The translations under genes were made by a program, and so were the position numbers. From Candidatus Rokuibacteriota bacterium (GTDB taxonomy: Bacteria; Methylomirabilota; Methylomirabilia; Rokubacteriales; CSP1-6), in the NCBI GenBank assembly GCA_016177555.1, contig JACOVB010000363.1, positions 1 through 8,014 of the forward strand: a DNA stretch of 8,014 bases, given 5' to 3'. Below are positions 1 to 6,706 of this stretch, one piece after another (position 1 is the stretch's first letter; each line of letters starts with the position of its first letter). The notes under the pieces are model-generated. The model made no database searches. It worked only from the letters and a program-made list of their open reading frames with translations, and was not told the DNA's origin.

Positions 1-521
1 GCCAGGTGCCGCTCCATGGCCGCCTCCTCGGCCGGGGTGGGCGGGCGGTTGTCGGGCCCCACGGTGGCCAGTCGCAGCGCGCCCTGCCCCGCGAACTGGA
101 CAATGTTCACCGAGGGCCCCAGCCGCCTCAGGTGGTCGAGGTACTCGCCGAAGCTCTCCCAGGCGATGGGCAGCTGAGAGCCCGTGCCCCCCGCCCACGC
201 GCGCACCAGCTCGGCCCGCCCGGGCGCCACCGGGGCCGGCGAGAAGGAGCACATCCCCACGACCTCGGTGGTGACGCCCTGGCGCACCTTGGACTCGGCC
301 GAGGGGCAGGCGTGATAGAAGAGGTCGGAGTGCGAGTGGATGTCGATGAAGCCGGGCGCCACCATGAGGCCGCTGGCGTCGATGACGCGGGCCGCCGCGC
401 CGGCGAGCCCGGGGGCGACATCGGCGATACGGTCACCTTCCACCGCCACATCTTTGCCTTCGCCCGGGGCGCCGCTGCCGTCCACCACCGTGCCGTTCCG
501 GATGAGGAGCGACCAGGCCAT
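1..521 (-). CDS. N-acyl-D-amino-acid deacylase (D-aminoacylase, amidohydrolase superfamily), N-terminal part
   Basis: Likely a metal-dependent hydrolase that removes the acyl group from N-acyl-D-amino acids. The first 173 codons are present and the gene runs off the left edge; family members are usually about 480-550 residues. The start (MAWSLLIRNGTVVDGSG) is the usual small beta-sandwich opening of this family. VAPGFIDIHSHSD (residues 54-66) carries the metal-binding HxH pair (H62, H64), and GMCSFSPAP (89-97) carries the cysteine ligand expected of D-aminoacylases (C91). The WESFGEYLDHL segment (121-131) and the later PTPAEEAAM stretch also match the family. The usual GHG before LR reads GQG here (Q146). 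The remaining metal ligands lie outside the window. The ATG is 2 nt after the stop of the upstream prolyl isomerase gene, with only a weak G-rich ribosome binding site, so the two are probably one transcript. Exact substrate is not determined; a dihydroorotase-like or other amidohydrolase is less likely. Confidence 0.85.
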   Translation of the reverse strand, partial: MAWSLLIRNGTVVDGSGAPGEGKDVAVEGDRIADVAPGLAGAAARVIDASGLMVAPGFIDIHSHSDLFYHACPSAESKVRQGVTTEVVGMCSFSPAPVAPGRAELVRAWAGGTGSQLPIAWESFGEYLDHLRRLGPSVNIVQFAGQGALRLATVGPDNRPPTPAEEAAMERHL

Positions 522-523
522 GG

Positions 524-1066
524 CTACTGCCCCGCCACGATGATCTTCACGGACTTCATCTTGTCGCCCTTCTTGATCTTGTCCACGGCGTCCATGCCCG
601 AGGTGACGATGCCGAACACGGTGTACTTGCCGTCGAGGAAGGGCGCCGCCGCGAGGCAGATGTAGAACTGGCTGCCGGCGGAGTCCGGGTTCTGGGAGCG
701 CGCCATGGCCAGCGCGCCGCGGAGATGCTTCTGCGTGTTGAACTCCGCCTTGATCATGTAGCCGGGACCGCCGGTGCCGTCTCCCTTGGGATCCCCGCCC
801 TGGACGACGAAGCCCGGCTCCACCCTATGGAAGGTGAGCCCATCGTAGAAGCCCTTCTTCGCCAGCGTGACGAAGTTCGCCACCGTCTTCGGCGCGTCGG
901 CGGGATAGAAGTCCAGCTTGATCTCCCCGCCCTTCTCCATGGTGATGACCGCTGACTGTTTCACCTTCTTGCCTCCTTGTTGGGCCTCGGCCGCGGGGAA
1001 CGCCAGCCCCTGGCCCGCGAGCAGCGCAGCCGTACCCATGACGAGGGCGAGGTGTCGGAACCGCAT
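524..1066 (-). CDS. Exported cyclophilin-type peptidyl-prolyl cis-trans isomerase
   Basis: A 180-residue cyclophilin that speeds cis-trans isomerisation of X-Pro bonds during folding. Residues 1-28 look like a Sec signal peptide: [11 protein letters not shown], a hydrophobic core, then a likely signal peptidase I site after AEA28, which predicts a periplasmic or extracytoplasmic enzyme. The mature part is one cyclophilin domain. FHRV (79-82) holds the catalytic Arg81, QGGDP is at 89-93, [16 protein letters not shown] at 121-136, and [10 protein letters not shown] at 143-152. The cyclosporin-contacting Trp of human CypA is Phe143 here, as in many bacterial members. The reading frame is open for 29 codons further upstream, but this ATG is chosen because AAGGAGG lies 7 nt before it and it opens the signal peptide. 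The D-aminoacylase gene follows after 2 nt. The gene is divergent from typA. PpiA/PpiB-like; I give no symbol because this subgroup is not clearly either. Confidence 0.95.
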   Translation of the reverse strand: MRFRHLALVMGTAALLAGQGLAFPAAEAQQGGKKVKQSAVITMEKGGEIKLDFYPADAPKTVANFVTLAKKGFYDGLTFHRVEPGFVVQGGDPKGDGTGGPGYMIKAEFNTQKHLRGALAMARSQNPDSAGSQFYICLAAAPFLDGKYTVFGIVTSGMDAVDKIKKGDKMKSVKIIVAGQ

Positions 1067-1073
1067 CGGTGGG

Positions 1074-1080
1074 CCTCCTT
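1074..1080 (-). promoter_or_regulatory. Strong Shine-Dalgarno site of the prolyl isomerase gene
   Basis: The minus strand reads AAGGAGG, 7 nt before the ATG at 1066. It settles the start codon in favour of the version with the signal peptide over the in-frame ATG at 1153. Confidence 0.85.
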
Positions 1081-1096
1081 GAGAACGAGATGCGCC

Positions 1097-1105
1097 ATTA
1101 TGCCA
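1097..1105 (-). promoter_or_regulatory. Candidate extended -10 promoter for the prolyl isomerase operon
   Basis: The minus strand reads TGGCATAAT: an extended -10 TG, one base, then CATAAT (5 of 6 matches to TATAAT). It is an AT-rich island in very GC-rich DNA. Transcription would begin near 1090, giving a leader of about 24 nt that contains the AAGGAGG site. No good -35 hexamer is seen 17 nt upstream, which is acceptable for extended -10 promoters. Inferred from the sequence only. Confidence 0.45.
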
Positions 1106-1152
1106 GAGCCGCCGAGCGTGAGCGAGCCCCGGGGCCCGGCGCAAACAATCCA

Positions 1153-1161
1153 TGCTACAGT
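1153..1161 (+). promoter_or_regulatory. Candidate extended -10 promoter for typA (possibly leaderless mRNA)
   Basis: TGCTACAGT contains an extended -10 TG and TACAGT (4 of 6 matches to TATAAT). The hexamer ends 6 nt before the ATG at 1168, so transcription would start at or next to the start codon. No Shine-Dalgarno sequence lies upstream of that ATG, which agrees with a leaderless message. No -35 element is evident. Confidence 0.35.
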
Positions 1162-1167
1162 GAATGC

Positions 1168-2967
1168 ATGCCGCAGCGTCCTGACATCCGCAACGTCGCC
1201 ATCATCGCCCACGTGGACCACGGCAAGACCACGCTGGTGGACGCCATGCTGTGGCAGTCCGGCATCTTCCGCGCCAACGAGCACGTGGCCGAACGGGTCA
1301 TGGACTCCATCGACCTCGAGCGCGAGAAGGGCATCACGATCATGGCGAAGAACACGTCCGTCCACTACCGGGACGTGAAGATCAACATCGTGGACACGCC
1401 AGGCCACGCCGACTTCGGCGGCGAGGTGGAGCGAACGCTGACCCTGGTGGACGGTGTGCTGCTCCTCGTGGACGCCGCCGAGGGACCGCTGCCCCAGACG
1501 CGCTTCGTGCTCAAGAAGGCGCTGGAGGCCGGGCTCCCCCCGATCGTCGTCATCAACAAGATCGACCGCCAGGACGCCCGCGCGGCGCAGGTGCTCGACG
1601 AGGTGTACGACCTCTTCATCGACCTGGACGCCTCCGAGGACCAGCTGGACTTCCCCGTCCTCTACACGGATGCGCGGAAAGGCACCGCCACCACGGACCC
1701 GCAGGCGGAGGGCAAGACCCTCGCCCCCCTCTTCGACACGCTCCTGGCCCATATCCCACCGCCGCGCTTCGAGGAGGACCATGGGCTCCAGCTCCGCGCC
1801 GCCTCGCTCGACTGGGACGATTACGTGGGCCGGCTCATCATCGGCCGGATCGTCAACGGCCGGATCCGCCAGTACGATCGGGTGGCCGTCGTCCACCGGG
1901 ACGGCAGCGTGGAGACGTCCAAGGTCACCGTGCTCTATGGCTACGAGGGGCTGAAGCGCGTGGAGGTCGCCGAGGCCTGGGCCGGCGACCTGGTCGCCGT
2001 GGCGGGCATCGAGGCCATCGAGATCGGGGAGACCATCGCGGACGCCGAGACGCCGCTGGCCCTGCCGGTGATGCACATCGACGAGCCCACCGTGTCGATG
2101 CTCTTCTCCGCCAACGTCTCGCCCTTCGCGGGGCGCGAGGGGCGCTTCGTCACCTCGACCCAGCTCCGCGACCGGCTCTGGAAGGAGCGCCGGACCAACG
2201 TGGCCATCCACGTCGACGAGACCGACTCGCCGGACACGTTCCGCGTCTCCGGCCGCGGCGAGCTCCAGCTGGCCATCATCATCGAGACCATGCGGCGCGA
2301 AGGCTTCGAGATGGAGGTGGGCAAGCCCCAGATCATCACCCGGGAGGAGCACGGGCAGACGCTCGAGCCCATGGAGTACCTGGTGGTGGACATCCCCGAG
2401 GAGTTCATCGGCGCCGTCACCCAGAAGCTCGGCCCCCGGAAGGGCCAGATGACCAAGATGGTGAACCACGGCACCGGCCGCGTGCGCCTCGAGTACCGCA
2501 TCCCCTCGCGCGGGCTCATCGGCTACCGCACCGAGTTCCTCACCGACACGCGGGGCACCGGACTCCTGAACCACCTCTTCGACGGCTACGCGCCCTGGCA
2601 GGGGGACATTCCCCACCGCTCCAACGGCGCCATGGTGTCCGACCGCACCGGCCGGACCACCGCCTACGCCATCGACCATCTCCAGCCGCGCGGCGTCTTG
2701 CACCTCGCGCCGGGCGAGCCGGTCTACGAAGGCCAGGTCGTCGGCGAGAACTCCCGCGACAACGACCTCGACGTGAACATCACCAAGGAAAAGAAGCTCA
2801 CCAACATGCGCGCGTCCACCTCGGACGAGGCCGCGCGGCTCACGCCGCCGAGGCTGATGAGCCTCGAGCAGTCCCTCGAGTGGCTCCGCGAGGACGAGCT
2901 GCTCGAGGTCACGCCGAAGTCGCTCCGCCTCCGCAAGAAGCACCTCAGCGGCCGCCGCCGCTTCTAG
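1168..2967 (+). CDS. typA: Ribosome-associated translational GTPase TypA/BipA
   Basis: A 599-residue EF-G-like GTPase that binds the ribosome and acts in 50S subunit maturation and in growth under cold or stress. The GTP-binding domain is complete: P-loop AHVDHGKTT (14-22), switch Thr57 within [21 protein letters not shown] (76-89) and NKID (130-133). The beta-barrel domain II (from about residue 200), EF-G-like domains III and V ([21 protein letters not shown] is the start of domain [16 protein letters not shown] of domain V) and the BipA-specific C-terminal domain ([13 protein letters not shown], then [14 protein letters not shown] and KKLTNMRAS) follow in order. Length matches the family (about 600-615). 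The frame is open back to 1069, but [13 protein letters not shown] is the normal N-terminus and the upstream part would run into the neighbour's ribosome binding region. There is no Shine-Dalgarno site; see the -10 motif just before the start. Divergent from the prolyl isomerase gene and convergent with the helicase gene (13-nt gap). Confidence 0.97.
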   Translation: MPQRPDIRNVAIIAHVDHGKTTLVDAMLWQSGIFRANEHVAERVMDSIDLEREKGITIMAKNTSVHYRDVKINIVDTPGHADFGGEVERTLTLVDGVLLLVDAAEGPLPQTRFVLKKALEAGLPPIVVINKIDRQDARAAQVLDEVYDLFIDLDASEDQLDFPVLYTDARKGTATTDPQAEGKTLAPLFDTLLAHIPPPRFEEDHGLQLRAASLDWDDYVGRLIIGRIVNGRIRQYDRVAVVHRDGSVETSKVTVLYGYEGLKRVEVAEAWAGDLVAVAGIEAIEIGETIADAETPLALPVMHIDEPTVSMLFSANVSPFAGREGRFVTSTQLRDRLWKERRTNVAIHVDETDSPDTFRVSGRGELQLAIIIETMRREGFEMEVGKPQIITREEHGQTLEPMEYLVVDIPEEFIGAVTQKLGPRKGQMTKMVNHGTGRVRLEYRIPSRGLIGYRTEFLTDTRGTGLLNHLFDGYAPWQGDIPHRSNGAMVSDRTGRTTAYAIDHLQPRGVLHLAPGEPVYEGQVVGENSRDNDLDVNITKEKKLTNMRASTSDEAARLTPPRLMSLEQSLEWLREDELLEVTPKSLRLRKKHLSGRRRF

Positions 2968-2980
2968 CTGGTCGTTGATG

Positions 2981-4327
2981 TTACCGGCCGCGGCGGGGGC
3001 CGCGCGAGGGGCCGCCGGGTCGCCCGCCGGGCGAGGCGCCGGGCCGCCCGCCGCGGGATCCGCCCGGGCGCCCCGGACCGCTGCCGACGCGGCCGCCGCG
3101 GGCCACCATCCGCTGGCGCTTCTCCTCCGCGTAGCGGCGCCGCTCCTCGCTGGTGGGCTTGATCTCGGGCAGGTACCACTCGTCCTCGGCCCACTCGACC
3201 CGGATCTTCTCCCCGATGAACTTCTCGATGGGCTCGAGCTCGAGCGCTCCCGCCTCGTCGGCGAGGCTGATGGCCTTGCCCGCCGCGCCCGCGCGCGCCG
3301 TGCGGCCGATGCGGTGGACGTAGTCCTCGGCGTCCTGCGGCAGGTCCCAGTTGACGACGTGACTCACGCCCTCGATGTGGAGCCCGCGCGAGGCGACATC
3401 GGTGGCCACGAGAATGGGCAGCGTCCCGTCCTTGAAGTCGTTCAGCAGCTTGAGCCGCTTCTTCTGGTCCACGTCGCCCGTGAGCGCCCGGGCCTGCCAG
3501 CCGTTGCGGCCGAGGCGGTCCTCGAGCCGGCGGGCCTCCTCGCGCGTGTTGGCGAAGATGAGGATGCGGCTGCCGCCCTCCCGTCGCAGGAGGCCCAGCA
3601 GCAGGCTGAACTTCTCCTCGCGCCCCACGTGGTAGAGGACCTGCTCGGCGTTCTCCGCCGTCTTCTGGTGGGGCGTGATGGTGATCTGCGTGGGATTGTT
3701 CATGAACTCCCATGTCAGCTCCAACACCCGGAAGGACAGTGTCGCCGAGAAGAGGAAGGACTGGCGCTTCTCGGGCTTGGGCAGCTTCCGCAGGATGAAG
3801 CGCAGGTCGGCGATGAAGCCCATGTCGAACAGCCGGTCGGCCTCGTCGATGACGAGCACTTCCACGCGGGCCGGAGACCAGACGAGCTGCTTGAGGTAGT
3901 CGATGAGCCGGCCCGGCGTGCCCACCAGGACGTCGCACGCCTCGCCCAGCTCGTCGCGCTGCTTGGCGTAGTCGACGCCGCCGTACACCGCCAGGATGCG
4001 CAGGCCCGTGTGGGCCCCGAGGAGCTGCGCGTCGGCCCGGATCTGCACCACCAGCTCGCGGGTGGGGGCGATGATCAGCACGCGGGGCGCCGTCGGCCCG
4101 CTGCGGGCCGGCGCCGGGTGGCGCAGGCAGCGGGTGAAGGCGGCGATCAGGAAGGCCGCGGTCTTCCCGGTGCCGGTCTGCGACTGGCCCGCCACGTCCT
4201 TGCCTTTGAGGGCCAGCGGAAGGGCGGCCTCCTGGATCGCCGTCGCGGTGACGAACCCGGCATCCCGGATGCCGCGCCGGACCGGCTCCGGCAGATCGAG
4301 AGCGGCGAGCTCGAGGGCTGTGGTCAT
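2981..4327 (-). CDS. DEAD-box ATP-dependent RNA helicase (RhlB/RhlE-like) with Gly/Arg-rich tail
   Basis: A 448-residue ATP-dependent RNA helicase, expected to unwind short duplexes in mRNA decay or ribosome assembly. Motifs in order: Q motif with TAIQ (Gln32), Walker A SQTGTGKT (49-56), PTREL (88-92), GG (116-117), TPGRL (137-141), DEAD (161-164), SAT (194-196), IFANTREEARRLEDRL (257-272), VATDVASRGLHIEGV (307-321) and HRIGRTARAG (338-347). The RGLHI form and the C-terminal IEKFIGEKI resemble RhlB more than RhlE (RGLDI), but the assignment is not firm, so no symbol is given. Residues 410-448 form a basic low-complexity tail of GGR, PGG and RGG units, probably a flexible RNA-binding extension. 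Its ATG overlaps the tatC stop as ATGA and has no Shine-Dalgarno site, so it should depend on translation of tatC. It is the last gene of the rsmI-thiD-tatC operon and uses a TAA stop. Confidence 0.95.
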   Translation of the reverse strand: MTTALELAALDLPEPVRRGIRDAGFVTATAIQEAALPLALKGKDVAGQSQTGTGKTAAFLIAAFTRCLRHPAPARSGPTAPRVLIIAPTRELVVQIRADAQLLGAHTGLRILAVYGGVDYAKQRDELGEACDVLVGTPGRLIDYLKQLVWSPARVEVLVIDEADRLFDMGFIADLRFILRKLPKPEKRQSFLFSATLSFRVLELTWEFMNNPTQITITPHQKTAENAEQVLYHVGREEKFSLLLGLLRREGGSRILIFANTREEARRLEDRLGRNGWQARALTGDVDQKKRLKLLNDFKDGTLPILVATDVASRGLHIEGVSHVVNWDLPQDAEDYVHRIGRTARAGAAGKAISLADEAGALELEPIEKFIGEKIRVEWAEDEWYLPEIKPTSEERRRYAEEKRQRMVARGGRVGSGPGRPGGSRGGRPGASPGGRPGGPSRGPRRGR

Positions 4328-5109
4328 GTGGCGTCCGAGGAGGCCGCGGGCGCCTCCGCCGTCTCCTGTGCGGGGACGGGCTTCTTCGCGCGCCGGCCGA
4401 AGATACGCGCCGAGATGATCCCGACTTCATACAGGACGATCAGGGGGCCGGCCATCAGCGTCTGGTTCACGGCATCGGGGGTCGGCGTGAGGATCGCCGC
4501 GATCATGAAGTTGATGAGGATGGCGTACTTGCGATTCCTCGACAGGAACTGCGGCGTCACGACTCCGATCATGGAGAGCAGCGTGATCACCACCGGCATC
4601 TCGAAGACGAGGCCGAAGGCGAGCGTGAACTTGATGACGAAGTCCATGTAGCTCGCCACCGAGAGCATCGGCTGCAGCCCCTGGTCCTGGCCGAAGGAGA
4701 CGAGGAAAGTGGACGCGAACGGGACGACGACCAGGAGCGCGAAGGCGCCGCCCAGGAGGAAGAGGAGGGAGCCGACGATCACGAACGGGGCGGCGTACTT
4801 GCGCTCGTGCTTGTGCAGCCCCGGCGAGACGAAGGCCCAGACGTTCCAGAGGATCACCGGCATGGCGATGAAGAGCCCCGCGATCATTGCCACCTTCATG
4901 TAGGTCCAGAACGCCTCGGTGGGCGTCGTGAAGACGAGCTTCATGTGCATGGCGGCCACCGGCCGCGCGAGGAACTTCATGAGGCGGTCGGTGAAGTAGA
5001 ACGCGATGAGGAGCCCGATCCCCGCCGGCACGAGGCTCCAGACGATGCGCGTGCGGAGCTCGCCCAGGTGCTCCATGAAGGACATCTTCGCGTCGTCGGT
5101 CTCGGCCAT
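4324..5109 (-). CDS. tatC: Sec-independent (twin-arginine) protein translocase subunit TatC
   Basis: A 261-residue six-helix inner membrane protein that recognises twin-arginine signal peptides and works with TatA/TatB to export folded proteins. Conserved sites are intact: FMEHLGELRTR near the N-terminus (Glu17, equivalent to the signal-peptide-binding N-terminal Glu), FVSPGLHKHER (93-103, Glu102), LAFGLVFEMPVV (163-174, Glu170) and ILTPTPDAVNQ (206-216, Asp212). Hydrophobic segments fit six helices. The last 25 or so residues are a polar Ala/Glu-rich tail. The ATG shares one base with the thiD stop (TGATG), and no Shine-Dalgarno site is visible, so translation is probably coupled to thiD. 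The same frame stays open much further upstream, but that part lies inside thiD and is not TatC-like. No tatA or tatB is in the window. Confidence 0.97.
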   Translation of the reverse strand: MAETDDAKMSFMEHLGELRTRIVWSLVPAGIGLLIAFYFTDRLMKFLARPVAAMHMKLVFTTPTEAFWTYMKVAMIAGLFIAMPVILWNVWAFVSPGLHKHERKYAAPFVIVGSLLFLLGGAFALLVVVPFASTFLVSFGQDQGLQPMLSVASYMDFVIKFTLAFGLVFEMPVVITLLSMIGVVTPQFLSRNRKYAILINFMIAAILTPTPDAVNQTLMAGPLIVLYEVGIISARIFGRRAKKPVPAQETAEAPAASSDAT

Positions 5110-5897
5110 CACCAGTCCGTGAGAAAATGGCGGAGCTGCCCCACGCCGCGGCCCGCCTGGAAGCCTTCCTGGATCGCCCGCGTGACGTAGGCCTTGGCGC
5201 GGCGCACGGCCTCGATCAGCGACTGGCCGAGGGCGAGCCCGGCGGCGATGGCGGCCGAGAACGTGCAGCCGGTGCCGTGGGTGTTGGGGCTGTCCACGCG
5301 CGGGACGGAAAGCTCCGTGAAGTCTCGCCCATCCCAGAGGAGGTCCAGCGCGTCGCCCTCGAGGTGGCCGCCCTTGACGAGCACGTGTCGGGGCCCCAGC
5401 GCGTGGATGCGCCGGGCGGCCTCCTCCATTCCCTCGCGCCCCCTCACCGAGATGCCGCTCAGCGCCTCGGCCTCGGGGAGATTGGGCGTCACCACCAGCG
5501 CCAGCGGCAGGATGCGGCTGATCAGCGCCTGGCGGGCGTCGGGGCGGAGGAGCGGGTCGCCGGACTTGGCGACCATGACCGGGTCCACCACCAGGTGGCG
5601 GATCGGATGCTCCGCGAGCACATCCGCCACCGCCTCGATGATGGGCGCGGTGGACAGCATCCCGCACTTGGCGGCGTCGGCGCCGAAATCGGACAGGACG
5701 GAGCGGAGCTGCTGGGCGACGAAGGCGGGAGGCAGATTCTCGACGCCCTGCACGCCCACCGAGTTCTGCGCGGTGACGGCCGTGATCACGGACATCCCGA
5801 AGACGCGAAAGGCGGAGAAGGTCTTGAGATCGGCCTGGATGCCCGCCCCGCCGCCCGAGTCGGACCCGGCGATGGTCAGGGCTCTGGGGATGCGCAT
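5109..5897 (-). CDS. thiD: Hydroxymethylpyrimidine/phosphomethylpyrimidine kinase ThiD
   Basis: A 262-residue cytoplasmic ribokinase-fold enzyme of thiamine synthesis. It phosphorylates HMP to HMP-P and then to HMP-PP, the substrate of thiamine-phosphate synthase. Diagnostic segments: ALTIAGSDSGGGAGIQADLKTF (6-27), TAVTAQNSVGV (39-49, with the pyrimidine-contacting Gln44), KCGML (77-81), VVDPVMVAKSGDPLL (103-117), TPNLPEAEAL (137-146), VKGGH (174-178) and the anion hole HGTGCTFSAAIAAG (207-220). Length is typical. An in-frame TAA just upstream makes this ATG the first possible start. AAGAGG ends only 2 nt before it, an unusually tight spacing. The start lies 22 nt inside the end of rsmI, and the stop overlaps the tatC start by one base. 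No other thiamine genes and no TPP riboswitch are seen, so the gene appears to be carried in a general operon. Confidence 0.96.
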   Translation of the reverse strand: MRIPRALTIAGSDSGGGAGIQADLKTFSAFRVFGMSVITAVTAQNSVGVQGVENLPPAFVAQQLRSVLSDFGADAAKCGMLSTAPIIEAVADVLAEHPIRHLVVDPVMVAKSGDPLLRPDARQALISRILPLALVVTPNLPEAEALSGISVRGREGMEEAARRIHALGPRHVLVKGGHLEGDALDLLWDGRDFTELSVPRVDSPNTHGTGCTFSAAIAAGLALGQSLIEAVRRAKAYVTRAIQEGFQAGRGVGQLRHFLTDW

Positions 5898-6577
5898 GGC
5901 CTCTTAGTATACGGGATGATGAGGGTGAATTCCCCGCGGATGGGGCCTCCCGCGAAGCGCTCCGAGAGCGCCCGCGGCGTGCCCTCCACGATCTCTTCGA
6001 ACTGCTTCGTGAGCTCCCGTGCCAGCACCATCGGCACCTCGCCGAAGACGGCGGCGACGGCCTCGAGGGAGGCGAGCAGCCGGTGGGGCGACTCGTAGCA
6101 GACCACGGTCATCTCGAGCTCGCGGAGCGCCATGAGGGAGCTGATGCGCCGCCCGGGCTTGACGGGCAGGAAGCCGGCGAAGACGAAGCGGTCCGCGGGG
6201 ACGCCGGCCGCCGAGAGCGCCGCCACGACGGCCGACGGCCCGGGCACGGGCACGACGGGAATGCCGGCCTCCCGCGCCTGCCGCACCAGGAGAAACCCGG
6301 GATCGGAGATGCCGGGCGTGCCGGCGTCCGTCACGAGCGCCACCGATCGGCCGTCCCGGAGCGTCCGGAGGATGCGCTCGCCCTTGCTGAGCTTGTTGTG
6401 CTCGAAGTAGCTCGTCATGGCCACGTGGATGCCGAAGTGGCTCAGGAGGACGCGCGTCCGGCGCGTGTCCTCGCAGGCGACGAGATCCACTTCCTTGAGC
6501 ACACGGAGGGCGCGGAGCGTCAGGTCCTCGAGGTTCCCGATGGGGGTCGCGACGACGTAGAGGGTCCCCGCGCTCAT
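5876..6577 (-). CDS. rsmI: 16S rRNA (cytidine-1402-2'-O)-methyltransferase RsmI, short form
   Basis: A 233-residue SAM-dependent methyltransferase of the tetrapyrrole-methylase fold that 2'-O-methylates C1402 in the decoding centre of 16S rRNA. Clear motifs: LYVVATPIGNLEDLTLRAL (6-24), LVACEDTRRTRVLLSHFGI (32-50), ALVTDAGTPGISDPG (80-94), VPVPGPSAVVAALSAAG (112-128), FAGFLP and the CYESPHRL segment. The protein ends soon after the last strand of the methylase domain (GEFTLII), so it lacks the C-terminal helical extension of about 45-50 residues found in E. coli RsmI (286 residues). Short forms occur in other bacteria. The start is 129 nt after the RRM gene, with a GC hairpin between them. A 10-bp palindrome (GCAGGCCTGC, 6580-6589) lies just before the ATG, and there is no strong Shine-Dalgarno site. 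First gene of the overlapping minus-strand operon. Confidence 0.95.
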   Translation of the reverse strand: MSAGTLYVVATPIGNLEDLTLRALRVLKEVDLVACEDTRRTRVLLSHFGIHVAMTSYFEHNKLSKGERILRTLRDGRSVALVTDAGTPGISDPGFLLVRQAREAGIPVVPVPGPSAVVAALSAAGVPADRFVFAGFLPVKPGRRISSLMALRELEMTVVCYESPHRLLASLEAVAAVFGEVPMVLARELTKQFEEIVEGTPRALSERFAGGPIRGEFTLIIPYTKRPCASPEP

Positions 6578-6655
6578 GGGCAGGCCTGCTCTCTCACGGA
6601 GTGGGCGCGCCGCGGAGGGCCTCTGTCTGCCGTGTGGAAGGGAGTGCTGATGCGT

Positions 6656-6685
6656 GGCCGGCCGGGGAGGGGCCCCCGGCCGGCC
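6656..6685 (-). terminator. Perfect 12-bp GC hairpin downstream of the RRM gene (terminator-like, no T-tract)
   Basis: The arms GGCCGGCCGGGG (6656-6667) and CCCCGGCCGGCC (6674-6685) are exact reverse complements around a 6-nt loop. On the minus strand the hairpin begins 21 nt after the RRM stop and ends 78 nt before the rsmI start. No run of T follows on either strand, so it is not a classical intrinsic terminator. It could act as a U-less terminator, a 3'-end stabiliser against exonucleases or a pause site. Confidence 0.55.
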
Positions 6686-6706
6686 GAGCCCGGGAGGGTC
6701 GCCGGC

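Noticed and set aside
1067..1153. A 29-codon extension of the prolyl isomerase start
   Set aside because: It would hide the signal peptide behind a charged stretch and would run through both the AAGGAGG site and the candidate -10.
1069..1167. A 33-codon extension of the typA start
   Set aside because: It is not TypA-like and overlaps the ribosome binding and promoter region of the divergent gene. The family N-terminus begins at 1168.
961..2943. A 660-codon open frame on the minus strand opposite typA
   Set aside because: It is a mirror of the strongly conserved typA coding strand, rich in His, Asp, Val and Gly as expected for antisense frames in GC-rich DNA. It also runs into the prolyl isomerase gene and has no recognisable domain.
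1251..2978. A 575-codon plus-strand frame overlapping typA in another frame
   Set aside because: It is an Arg/Gly/His/Pro-rich shadow frame typical of high-GC genes, while typA is intact in its own frame.
2952..2996. Inverted repeat CCGCCGC / GCGGCGG spanning the typA-helicase junction as a bidirectional terminator
   Set aside because: Only 7 bp with a loop of about 31 nt and no T-tract. Both arms are simple GC-repeat codons, so chance is likely.
2964..4651. Long open frames of 488 codons (minus) and 558 codons (plus) over the helicase and tatC region
   Set aside because: They are low-complexity shadows of the DEAD-box helicase and tatC, which carry complete motif sets.
5110..5667. A 186-codon N-terminal extension of tatC
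   Set aside because: It lies wholly inside thiD in another frame, and the TatC N-terminus (MEHLGELR region) begins just after the ATG at 5109.
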